A stretch of DNA of 9,367 bases from Atopobium sp. UBA6362 (lineage in GTDB: Bacteria; Actinomycetota; Coriobacteriia; Coriobacteriales; Atopobiaceae): positions 7,573 through 16,939 of the forward strand of contig DJRK01000132.1 of NCBI GenBank assembly GCA_002440065.1, in the 5' to 3' direction. Positions 1-5,421 of the stretch are shown in pieces. How positions within the stretch are numbered: the stretch's first letter is position 1; each line of letters opens with the position of its first letter. The notes below the pieces were generated by a model that did not search any database, was not told where the DNA came from, and saw only the letters and a program-made list of their open reading frames with translations. The position numbers were made by a program, and so were the translations under genes.

Positions 1-28
1 GAACCTGTCCCCAAAAGTGTTCAGAAGA

Positions 29-56
29 GCGGCCCCCGGAAGGTTCCGAGGGCCGC
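29..56 (-). terminator. Rho-independent terminator of ftsEX
   Basis: Two 13-nt arms (29-41 and 44-56) pair around a 2-nt loop. The single non-Watson-Crick position is a U·G wobble only in the minus-strand RNA (it would be a C-A mismatch on the plus strand), which supports minus orientation. The hairpin lies 28 bp after the ftsX stop and is followed by a pyrimidine-rich tail and then TTTT a few bases further on. Confidence 0.85.
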
Positions 57-84
57 ATGGACGAGTCGATCTCTGGGCGTTCCG

Positions 85-1011
85 CTAGACCTTGAGGTAG
101 CGCCTCATGGCGATCGCGGAGCCAAAGAGGCCGATGACCACGCCGATGGCCAAAAGCAGGCCGGACGTCGCCATAACGGTCGAGGCGGGCACCGAGAAGC
201 TCAGGAACGCCATGCTGGACGCGAGCTTGGGGAGAAGCGCGTTCAGCCCGCCCACGAGGGCGGCGATGGCCAGGAGAGCGCCGATGATGGCCTCGAGGGT
301 GCCCTCGAGCAGGAACGGCCCGCGGATGAAGCCGTTCGAGGCGCCGACCAGGCGCATGATGCCGATCTCGCGGCGACGGGCGGTGATGGCCAGGCGGATC
401 GTGTTGTTGATGAACACGAACGCGACGAAGGTCAGCAGCGCCACGAGCACGATGGCCGCGATGCGGATGTAGTTCGTCACGCTGAAGAGCTTCTCGACGG
501 TCTCGCGGCCGTAGTTGACGTCGGAGGACGGCTGGTCCTTGCTGTCGCAGATGGCGGCGAAGTCGGAGTCGGCCACGATCTTGTCGGCCGTGGCCTCGAC
601 CTGCTGCGGGTCGTCGAGCTTGATGACGAGCGAGGCGGGCAGCGGGTTCTCGCCGTCGAGGGCGGTGATCGCGTCCGTCGCGTTGCGGTTGGACATCTGG
701 CTCTGGTACTGCTCCAGGGCCTCTTCCTTGGTGCGGATGGTCACGGACTCGACGTTGTCCCAGCCGCTCACCTTGTTGGCATAGGCCTGGATCTGGTCCT
801 CGGTGGCGCTGTCGGACAGGAACGCCTGGATCGTGACCTCGTCCTCGACGCTGCCGATCATGTTGTTGATCATCGCAGAAGCGAGGATGAACACGCCGAT
901 GATGAACAGCGAGAGGAAAATCGTGACGACGGCTCCCAGGACCGTGGTCCAGTTCCTGCGGAAGTGCTGGCCGACCTCGCGGAAAGAATAGCCGATGTTA
1001 GAGGGCGCCAT
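85..1011 (-). CDS. ftsX: Cell division ABC transporter permease FtsX
   Basis: 308-aa membrane partner of FtsE. The FtsEX complex uses ATP hydrolysis to switch on peptidoglycan hydrolases outside the membrane during division or elongation. The layout is typical for the family: a short cytoplasmic N-terminus, a membrane segment at about residues 23-47, an extracellular domain of about 130 residues (51-180), then three more membrane segments at about 182-201, 239-260 and 279-301, ending with RRYLKV. The cytoplasmic stretch ARRREIGIMRLVGAS (211-225) before the third segment is the typical FtsX/MacB-type coupling motif that contacts the ATPase. I chose the ATG at 1011 because the protein then begins MAPSNIGYSFREV, as FtsX proteins do, and because GGGAGG lies 11 bases upstream inside the ftsE end. 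The longer open frame from 1101 is only the ftsE gene read in another frame. It overlaps ftsE by 14 bp, so the two are probably translationally coupled. Stop codon TAG. Confidence 0.95.
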   Translation of the reverse strand: MAPSNIGYSFREVGQHFRRNWTTVLGAVVTIFLSLFIIGVFILASAMINNMIGSVEDEVTIQAFLSDSATEDQIQAYANKVSGWDNVESVTIRTKEEALEQYQSQMSNRNATDAITALDGENPLPASLVIKLDDPQQVEATADKIVADSDFAAICDSKDQPSSDVNYGRETVEKLFSVTNYIRIAAIVLVALLTFVAFVFINNTIRLAITARRREIGIMRLVGASNGFIRGPFLLEGTLEAIIGALLAIAALVGGLNALLPKLASSMAFLSFSVPASTVMATSGLLLAIGVVIGLFGSAIAMRRYLKV

Positions 1012-1993
1012 AGTAGCCGTAGCCTCCCTTCTCCTGGTCGCGGACCACATGGCCCGCCTCGAGCGCGATGACGCGCTTGCGCATGGAGTCGACCATCTCA
1101 CGGTCGTGCGTGGCCATGACGATGGTGGTGCCGGCGCGGTTGATTCGGTCGAGGAGCTTCATGATGCCCAGCGAGATGGCCGGGTCGAGGTTGCCCGTGG
1201 GCTCGTCGCAGACGAGCAGCGGCGGGCGGTTGACCATGGCGCGGGCGACGGAGACGCGCTGCTGCTCGCCGCCGGAGAGCTGGTCGGGGAAGTGGTCCAT
1301 GCGCTCGGCGAGGCCGACGAGGCGGAGCACCTCGGGGACCTGGGCCTTGATGACGGAGCGCGGCTTGCCGATGCACTCGAGGGCGAAGGCGACGTTCTCG
1401 TAGACCGTCTTGTTCGGCAGGAGCTTGAAGTCCTGGTAGACGGTGCCGATCTGGCGGCGGAGGTACGGAACCTTCTTGTTGCGCATCTTGGTGAGGTCCT
1501 GGCCGCCCACGATCACCTGGCCGTGGGTCGCCTTGAGCTCGCGCGTGATGAGGCGCAGCAGCGAGGACTTGCCGGAGCCGGAGTGGCCCACGACGAAGAC
1601 GAACTCGCCGGGATACACATCGAGGCTGACATCGTCCAGAGCGGGCTTATTGGGCTGGGCCGGGTAGATGAGTGACACGTTTTTGAACGACACGGTCGGC
1701 TGACCCGTGCGCGAGACCGCGGGCGAGTCGTTGCCCGCGAGGGGCGCGAACACGCTGGTGAAGCCGGGCTGATCGGTGGGATCGGCGGGCTCGGACGCGG
1801 TAACGACGTGGACCGCGAGGTCGTCCTCGGGCTGGGCCGGCGCGGATGCGGCGGACTCGGGGTGGAGGACGGCGTCGACGGCTGCGTCGTCGATCGCGCT
1901 GTCTACGGGTGCCGTGGTCTGGTCGGCAGCGGCAAAGACGCGCTCGTCGCCGTCAGACTCCTGTCGCTCGGTGCTGCGAAAGTGATTGGCCAC
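998..1993 (-). CDS. ftsE: Cell division ATP-binding protein FtsE with long N-terminal extension
   Basis: 331-aa ABC ATPase that drives FtsX. Visible motifs are Walker A GHSGSGKS (136-143), Q-loop glutamine 187 in YQDFKLLP, signature LSGGEQQR (239-246), Walker B LLVCDEPT (259-266) and the switch histidine 296 in ATHDRE. The conserved FtsE fold starts only at about residue 100 (TVSFKNVSLIYP). The preceding 100 residues are rich in Ala, Asp, Glu and Pro with no recognisable domain, so the protein is about 100 residues longer than usual FtsE (about 220-230). The GTG at 1993 is preferred because AAGGAG lies 5 nt upstream. The frame stays open to 2155, but that part crosses two hairpins and has no good ribosome site. 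An alternative is a later start that would remove the extension, but I see no better-placed site. Stop TAA overlaps the ftsX start. Confidence 0.93.
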   Translation of the reverse strand: MANHFRSTERQESDGDERVFAAADQTTAPVDSAIDDAAVDAVLHPESAASAPAQPEDDLAVHVVTASEPADPTDQPGFTSVFAPLAGNDSPAVSRTGQPTVSFKNVSLIYPAQPNKPALDDVSLDVYPGEFVFVVGHSGSGKSSLLRLITRELKATHGQVIVGGQDLTKMRNKKVPYLRRQIGTVYQDFKLLPNKTVYENVAFALECIGKPRSVIKAQVPEVLRLVGLAERMDHFPDQLSGGEQQRVSVARAMVNRPPLLVCDEPTGNLDPAISLGIMKLLDRINRAGTTIVMATHDREMVDSMRKRVIALEAGHVVRDQEKGGYGYYGAL

Positions 1994-1998
1994 AAAAG

Positions 1999-2004
1999 CT
2001 CCTT
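1999..2004 (-). promoter_or_regulatory. Ribosome binding site deciding the ftsE GTG start
   Basis: The minus strand reads AAGGAG, then CTTTT, then GTG at 1993. This near-perfect Shine-Dalgarno with 5-nt spacing is the main reason to place the ftsE start at a GTG 100 codons before the ABC domain. Confidence 0.75.
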
Positions 2005-2045
2005 TTTCCTTTTGCTCACAGCGGACAGTTGCGTTCCCCAGTTTA

Positions 2046-2073
2046 GCAAAAGCCCTGCATCGGGCCTTTTTGC
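2046..2073 (-). terminator. Hairpin with A/T flanks upstream of ftsE (terminator or leader structure)
   Basis: In minus-strand RNA, GCAAAA-AG-GCCC and GGGCUUUUGC pair around GAUGCA with a 2-nt bulge. The A-tract/GC-stem/T-tract form is terminator-like on both strands. No plus-strand gene ends here, and the stronger terminator of the transketolase genes lies just upstream at 2101-2128. It may be a second backup terminator or a structure in the ftsE leader, about 50 nt before the ribosome site. The choice is unresolved. Confidence 0.4.
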
Positions 2074-2100
2074 CCACAAAGAAGCGTTCATAAAGCAGAA

Positions 2101-2128
2101 CCTCCCCACACCGAGAAGCGCGGGGAGG
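2101..2128 (-). terminator. Rho-independent terminator after the transketolase genes
   Basis: Arms 2101-2111 and 2118-2128 form an 11-bp stem around a 6-nt loop (UUCUCG in minus RNA). Two of the pairs are G·U wobbles only in the minus-strand RNA, which fixes the orientation. A U-rich tail (UUCUGCUUUAUG) follows. It lies about 70 bp after the tkt C-terminal subunit stop and separates the sugar-phosphate genes from ftsEX. Confidence 0.85.
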
Positions 2129-2166
2129 CCCTGTCTGAACCGTTGTTGAAACCAACCGACCGCGCC

Positions 2167-2190
2167 TGGCGCGAGCTGTGGCGCGAGCTG
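2167..2190. repeat. Perfect 12-bp tandem duplication downstream of the transketolase genes
   Basis: TGGCGCGAGCTG occurs twice back to back at 2167-2178 and 2179-2190, about 10 bp beyond the stop of the transketolase C-terminal subunit. It is non-coding and GC-rich, and is probably a slippage product. No function is evident. Confidence 0.7.
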
Positions 2191-2199
2191 GCCGGCCGG

Positions 2200-3141
2200 C
2201 TACTTGCCGAGGAAGTCGAGAACCTCGCGCTCGACGCCGGCGGCGTCCAGGCCGTACTTGGCGAGAAGGTCCACGGCGGGACCGGACTCGCCGAAGACGT
2301 CGTGGACGCCGACCTTGCGCACGGGCACCGGGTCGGCCGCGAGGGCGGCGAGCACGGCGTCGCCGAGGCCGCCGATGACGGAGTGCTCCTCGCAGGTCAC
2401 GACGCGGCCGGTCTTCTTGGCGGAGGCGCGAACGAGCTCCTCGTCGAGCGGCTTGAGGGTGTGGATGTTCACGACCTCGGCATCGACGCCCTTGGCGGCG
2501 AGCGCGTCGGCGGCCTCGAGGGCGGCCTGGACCATGAGGCCGCAGGCGACGATCGTGACGTCGGAGCCCTCGCGCTCGACGATGCCCTTCCCGATCTTGA
2601 ACTCATAGGTCTCGGGGTCGTGGATCACGGGGACGGCGAGGCGGCCCAGGCGCATATAGACGGGCCCGTCGTAGTCGTAGGCGGCACGCACGGCGGCCTT
2701 GGCCTCGACGTCGTCGGACGGGGCGATCACGGTCATGCCCGGGATGGAGCGCATGAGGGCGAGGTCCTCGTTGCACTGGTGCGTGGCGCCGTCCTCGCCC
2801 ACCGAGATGCCGGCGTGGGTGGCGCAGATGTTCACGGGGAGGTGCGGGTAGCCGATGGAGTTGCGCACCTGCTCGAACGCGCGGCCCGCGGCGAACATCG
2901 CGAACGTCGAGCAGAAGACCTTCTTGCCGGCGGCGGCGATGCCGGCCGCGACGCCGACCATGTTGCCCTCGGCGATGCCCGCGTCGAAGAAGCGGTCAGG
3001 ATAGGCCGCCTTGAACTTGCCCGTCTGGGTCGCGGCCGCGAGGTCGGCGTCCAGGACCACGAAGTCATCGTGCTCCGCGCCGAGCTCCACCAGGGCCTCG
3101 CCGTAGCTGGCGCGCGTGGCGACCTTCCTCACGTCTGCCAT
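2200..3141 (-). CDS. Transketolase, C-terminal subunit (pyrimidine-binding and C-terminal domains)
   Basis: 313 aa, the second half of a two-gene transketolase that moves two-carbon ketol units between sugar phosphates in the non-oxidative pentose phosphate pathway. The N-terminal part is the TPP pyrimidine-binding domain: FFDAGIAEGNMVGVAAG contains the expected catalytic glutamate at residue 58 that activates the cofactor, and THAGISVGEDGATHQ (108-122) is the conserved transketolase/DXS-type loop. The transketolase C-terminal domain follows from about residue 185 to the end (VTIVACGLMV, LKPLDEE, EEHSVIGGLGDAV). Start ATG 3141 gives MADVRKVATRASYG, usual for this subunit, and AAGGAGG sits in the end of the preceding gene. 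The upstream open frame to 3471 lies inside the N-terminal subunit gene and is a shadow. It begins 2 bp after that gene's stop, so the pair is co-transcribed and probably coupled. Stop TAG. Confidence 0.93.
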   Translation of the reverse strand: MADVRKVATRASYGEALVELGAEHDDFVVLDADLAAATQTGKFKAAYPDRFFDAGIAEGNMVGVAAGIAAAGKKVFCSTFAMFAAGRAFEQVRNSIGYPHLPVNICATHAGISVGEDGATHQCNEDLALMRSIPGMTVIAPSDDVEAKAAVRAAYDYDGPVYMRLGRLAVPVIHDPETYEFKIGKGIVEREGSDVTIVACGLMVQAALEAADALAAKGVDAEVVNIHTLKPLDEELVRASAKKTGRVVTCEEHSVIGGLGDAVLAALAADPVPVRKVGVHDVFGESGPAVDLLAKYGLDAAGVEREVLDFLGK

Positions 3142-3143
3142 GG

Positions 3144-3977
3144 CTAGGCCTCCTTCTGGTCGTTGGCGCAAAGCTCCGCCATACCCTGCTCGAACTGCTC
3201 GTCGTTGGGGGCCTTGCCGTGCCAGCCCACCTGGTTCTCCATGAAGCTCACGCCCTTGCCCTTCACCGTCTCGCAGACGATGGCCGTGGGCGCGCCCTTG
3301 GTGGCGCGGGCCTCGGCGAAGGCGGCGCGGAGCTGCGCCATGTCGTTGCCGTCGGCCACCTCGACCACGTGGAACTTGAAGGCGCGGAACTTGTCGGCCA
3401 GGGGCATGGGGTCGTTGACCTCGGCCACCGGGCCGTCGATCTGCAGGCCATTGTGGTCCACGATCACGCATAGGTTGTCCAGCTTCTGGTTGCCGGCGAA
3501 CATCGCGGCCTCCCAGACCTGCCCCTCCTCGCTCTCGCCGTCGCCCAGCAGGGCGTACGTGCGGTAGTCCTCGTGCCAGTGCTTGGCTGCGAGCGCCATG
3601 CCCACGGCGGCGGAGATGCCCTGGCCGAGGGAGCCGGTGGACATGTCGACGCCCGGGGTGTCGTTCATGTTCGGGTGGCCCTGGAGGCGGCTGCCGATGT
3701 GGCGAAGCGTCGCGAGCTCCTCCTTGGGGAAATAGCCCCTCTCGGCGAGCGCGGCGTAGAGGGCGGGGGCGCAGTGGCCCTTGGAGAGGACGAAGCGGTC
3801 GCGGTCGGCCTTGCGCGGGTCGGTCGGGTCGACGTTCATCTCCTCGAAGTAGAGGTAGGTGATGATGTCGGCCGCGCCGAGGGAGCCGCCGGGGTGCCCG
3901 GACTTGGCGGCATGGACGCCCGTGAGGACCCCTTTGCGGACCTCGTTGGCGACCGCCGCGAGTTCAGCGTCGTTCAT
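3144..3977 (-). CDS. Transketolase, N-terminal subunit (TPP diphosphate-binding)
   Basis: 277 aa, the first half of a split transketolase; it binds the thiamine diphosphate phosphates and Mg2+. Motifs in order are SGHPGGSLGAADI (26-38) with a conserved histidine, SKGHCAPALYAAL (65-77), TGSLGQGISAAVGMAL (114-129), and the TPP motif from GDGESEEGQVWEA (145-157) to the asparagine of VDHNGLQ (173-179). It forms a functional enzyme only with the C-terminal subunit encoded 2 bp downstream. The start ATG 3977 has AAGGAGG 4 nt upstream (3982-3988) and gives MNDAELAAVANEVRKG, which fits the family; the frame is open to 4079 but that stretch has no ribosome site and enters the inverted-repeat block. 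A 318-bp non-coding gap separates it from the transaldolase gene, which has its own terminator, so tkt probably has its own promoter in that gap. Stop TAG. Confidence 0.94.
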   Translation of the reverse strand: MNDAELAAVANEVRKGVLTGVHAAKSGHPGGSLGAADIITYLYFEEMNVDPTDPRKADRDRFVLSKGHCAPALYAALAERGYFPKEELATLRHIGSRLQGHPNMNDTPGVDMSTGSLGQGISAAVGMALAAKHWHEDYRTYALLGDGESEEGQVWEAAMFAGNQKLDNLCVIVDHNGLQIDGPVAEVNDPMPLADKFRAFKFHVVEVADGNDMAQLRAAFAEARATKGAPTAIVCETVKGKGVSFMENQVGWHGKAPNDEQFEQGMAELCANDQKEA

Positions 3978-4011
3978 GTTTCCTCCTTTTTGGTCGATAC
4001 GTGGGGCCCGC

Positions 4012-4195
4012 GAGTGCAAAAGCGGCGTTCGTGCGACATTTTGCGCTTTGCCCGTGCACTCGGGCCGTTCGTGCGGCACGATTTGGGCCCCTGGGACGAT
4101 ATTCGTGCGATTTTCAGATACCTTATCTGGGCTTTTGTCGGGCTTTGCCTATCGCAGGGGCGATTTCATGCTGCGCGAAGCGGCGTTTTGCACTC
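4012..4195. repeat. Inverted-repeat-bounded non-coding block upstream of the split transketolase
   Basis: The gap 3978-4295 has no gene. Within it GAGTGCAAAA (4012-4021) and TTTTGCACTC (4186-4195) are perfect 10-bp inverted ends. Reading inward, each end continues with a 6-bp block (GCGGCG on one side, CGCCGC on the other) and then TTCG followed by similar bases. Inside are TTCGTGCG at 4028, 4068 and 4102 (its reverse complement is just outside at 4211-4219), TTTTGCGC at 4039 (repeated outside at 4226), a 5-bp hairpin GCCCG/CGGGC at 4050-4065 and a 6-3-6 palindrome CAGATA-CCT-TATCTG at 4115-4129. No clear target duplication flanks it. It could be a miniature non-autonomous element, a dispersed intergenic repeat or a multi-site regulatory leader for tkt. 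Confidence 0.5.
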
Positions 4196-4251
4196 CAGAA
4201 AGCAGAACCGTCGCACGAAGGCGGGTTTTGCGCCGAAACGGCCCGAAACAA

Positions 4252-4284
4252 AGGCGCCGGGTCCTTGATCGGGAGCCGGCGCCT
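4252..4284 (-). terminator. Rho-independent terminator of the transaldolase gene
   Basis: A perfect 9-bp stem AGGCGCCGG/CCGGCGCCT (4252-4260 with 4276-4284) with a 15-nt loop is followed on the minus strand by TTGTTTCGGG. It starts 11 bp after the transaldolase stop. Transcription from tal into tkt is therefore probably reduced or blocked here. Confidence 0.75.
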
Positions 4285-4295
4285 CGGGTGCGATC

Positions 4296-4979
4296 CTACT
4301 GGGCCGCGACGACCTTGGCCCAGTCGGCGTCGAAGCTGGCCATGCCCTGGTCGGTGAGCGGGTGCTTGAGGCACTTCTTGAGCGCGCCAAAGGGAACGGT
4401 CGCGATGTCAGCGCCCATGAGGGCAGCCTGCGTCACGTGGTTGGGCGTGCGGATGCTGGCGGTGATGATCTCGACCTGGTCGTCGACGTTCTTGCCGGTC
4501 CAGTCGTAGTTCTGGATGCAGGTCACGACGTTGGCGAGCTCGGAGATGCCGTCCTCGCCGATGTCATCGAAGCGGCCGACGAACGGGGAGACGTAGCGGG
4601 CTCCGGCATTGGCGGCGAGAAGGGCCTGCGGCGCGCTGAAGATGAGCGTCATGTTGATGCGGACGCCCTCGGCGGCCAGGGTGTGGGTCGCGGCGAGCGA
4701 CTCGGCGCAGATGGGGAGCTTGACCACGATGTTCGGGGCGAGGCTCGCCAGGTGGCGGCCCTCCTCGATCATGCCCTCGGTCGTCTTGGCCTGGGACTCG
4801 GCCGAGACGGGCAGCCCCTCGCACATCTTCGCGATCTTGACCATGTGGTCCTCGAAGTCGGCGAGCTTGCCGCCGGTGCGGGCGTACAGCGACGGGTTGG
4901 TGGTGACGCCGGCCAGGCAGCCCCAGGAGAGCGCCTCGCGGATCTCGTCGAGGTCGGCTGTGTCGATGAAGAACTTCAT
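4296..4979 (-). CDS. tal: Transaldolase, small TalC/FSA-type
   Basis: 227 aa, the usual length of the short transaldolase/fructose-6-phosphate aldolase family. These (beta/alpha)8 enzymes form a Schiff base with a lysine and transfer a dihydroxyacetone unit between sugar phosphates. Conserved stretches are MKFFIDTADLDEI at the start, GVTTNPSL (24-31), NIVVKLPI with the Schiff-base lysine 87, INMTLIFSAPQALLAANAGA (108-127) and YVSPFVGRFDD (129-139). At the position where E. coli FSA carries a tyrosine (Y131) this protein has Phe133 in SPFVGR, as transaldolases do, so I favour transaldolase over FSA activity; automated pipelines may label it fsa. AGGAGG sits 6 nt before the ATG (4986-4991). Together with the two transketolase subunits downstream it completes the non-oxidative pentose phosphate reactions. 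It is divergent from deoR across a 442-bp control region. Stop TAG. Confidence 0.93.
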   Translation of the reverse strand: MKFFIDTADLDEIREALSWGCLAGVTTNPSLYARTGGKLADFEDHMVKIAKMCEGLPVSAESQAKTTEGMIEEGRHLASLAPNIVVKLPICAESLAATHTLAAEGVRINMTLIFSAPQALLAANAGARYVSPFVGRFDDIGEDGISELANVVTCIQNYDWTGKNVDDQVEIITASIRTPNHVTQAALMGADIATVPFGALKKCLKHPLTDQGMASFDADWAKVVAAQ

Positions 4980-5132
4980 GTGCTTCCTCCTCTATGCCAG
5001 GTATCTCTTCCCATGGACGCATTGCGCCCTGTGTACTAAATGAAGATACCACCTAGGTTTCTTCCATCGACATTTGTCGGAGGTGCGGTCGAACTTTTAC
5101 GGCGAGCGGCAAAATTGTGTGCTTTATCTGGT

Positions 5133-5166
5133 AACACTTCGATTCGTTCGAATGTTTTGAACACTT
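5133..5166. promoter_or_regulatory. Candidate DeoR-family operator cluster
   Basis: AACACTT occurs at 5133-5139 and again at 5160-5166, enclosing the overlapping inverted repeats TTCGA-N5-TCGAA and TGTT-N3-AACA. DeoR-family proteins such as GlpR bind sites of the TGTTCG/CGAACA kind, so this resembles what a DeoR-type regulator divergently encoded 250 bp away might bind. This is inference only; the regulator could bind elsewhere. Confidence 0.3.
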
Positions 5167-5236
5167 TAGGCGATTGCACAATCAGTTTTGTACGCCTGCG
5201 TGCAGACTCTTCGTTCACATCATTCCGCCCCCAGCG

Positions 5237-5312
5237 CCGAGAAACACAACGAGGGCGTGCCCTCAACGTCGTGGGTCGATTGGACCTTAAAGACGTTGAG
5301 GGCACGCCCTCG
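5237..5312. repeat. Palindromic extragenic element, copy 1 (upstream of deoR)
   Basis: A CCGAGAAAC lead (5237-5245) is followed by a long hairpin. The arms at 5251-5270 and 5292-5311 are perfect 20-bp inverted repeats (21 bp counting the closing C-G at 5250/5312), and the loop holds a second small stem GGTC/GACC. A second copy of the same 76-bp length, about 85% identical by hand alignment, lies at 6223-6298 in the same orientation. Its place in a divergent promoter region argues against a simple gene-end terminator here. Confidence 0.85.
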
Positions 5313-5378
5313 ATAACTCAACGGAGGGGCGCTACCGGCACCCGTCCCCGCATCGGTTCTACGCGATCGCTACATACT

Positions 5379-5386
5379 TATATTAT
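5379..5386 (+). promoter_or_regulatory. Possible deoR -10 region
   Basis: The local sequence ACTTATATTATCG contains overlapping TATATT and TATTAT hexamers about 36-43 bp before the deoR ATG, the most AT-rich spot in the approach to the gene. No good TTGACA-like -35 is visible 16-18 bp upstream, so this is a weak call. A GCGATCGC palindrome (5363-5370) lies where a -35 spacer would be. Confidence 0.3.
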
Positions 5387-5421
5387 CGTTCGTTTATTTA
5401 CAGCCCAGAAAGAGTCCCCCG

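Larger units (their letters stand above)
4980..5421. promoter_or_regulatory. Divergent control region between tal and deoR
   Basis: 442 bp without a gene, clearly richer in A/T than the coding sequence around it. It must carry the promoters of tal (minus) and deoR (plus). Perfect small palindromes are CGACA-TT-TGTCG (5068-5079), TTCGA-N5-TCGAA (5138-5152), TGTT-TTG-AACA (5153-5163) and GATTG-CA-CAATC (5172-5183). The right part contains copy 1 of the 76-bp palindromic repeat (5237-5312). I could not identify a convincing -35/-10 pair for tal by eye. Confidence 0.55.

Noticed and set aside
1012..1101. Longer N-terminus for ftsX
   Set aside because: The extra 30 residues are Arg/Ser-rich and come from the ftsE gene in another frame; the ATG at 1011 gives a normal FtsX start.
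995..1675. 226-codon plus-strand open frame opposite ftsE
   Set aside because: An antisense shadow of the ABC ATPase domain; the composition is biased and no family is recognisable.
2143..3147. 334-codon plus-strand open frame opposite the transketolase C-terminal gene
   Set aside because: Its product is low-complexity (Gly, Ala, Asp, His, Arg repeats), typical of the antisense of a high-GC gene. The minus strand encodes a clear conserved enzyme.
3142..3471. Longer N-terminus for the transketolase C-terminal subunit
   Set aside because: The added 110 residues lie wholly inside the N-terminal subunit gene in another frame and are Arg/Gly/Pro-rich; the ATG at 3141 matches the family start.
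4028..4219. Repeated TTCGTGCG words as a CRISPR array
   Set aside because: The repeats are only 8-9 bp, irregularly spaced (40, 34, 109 bp), in mixed orientation, and there are no cas genes.
4296..4979. Fructose-6-phosphate aldolase as the main call
   Set aside because: The length fits both activities, but Phe133 in SPFVGR is the transaldolase state and the neighbours are transketolase subunits; FSA is kept only as an alternative.
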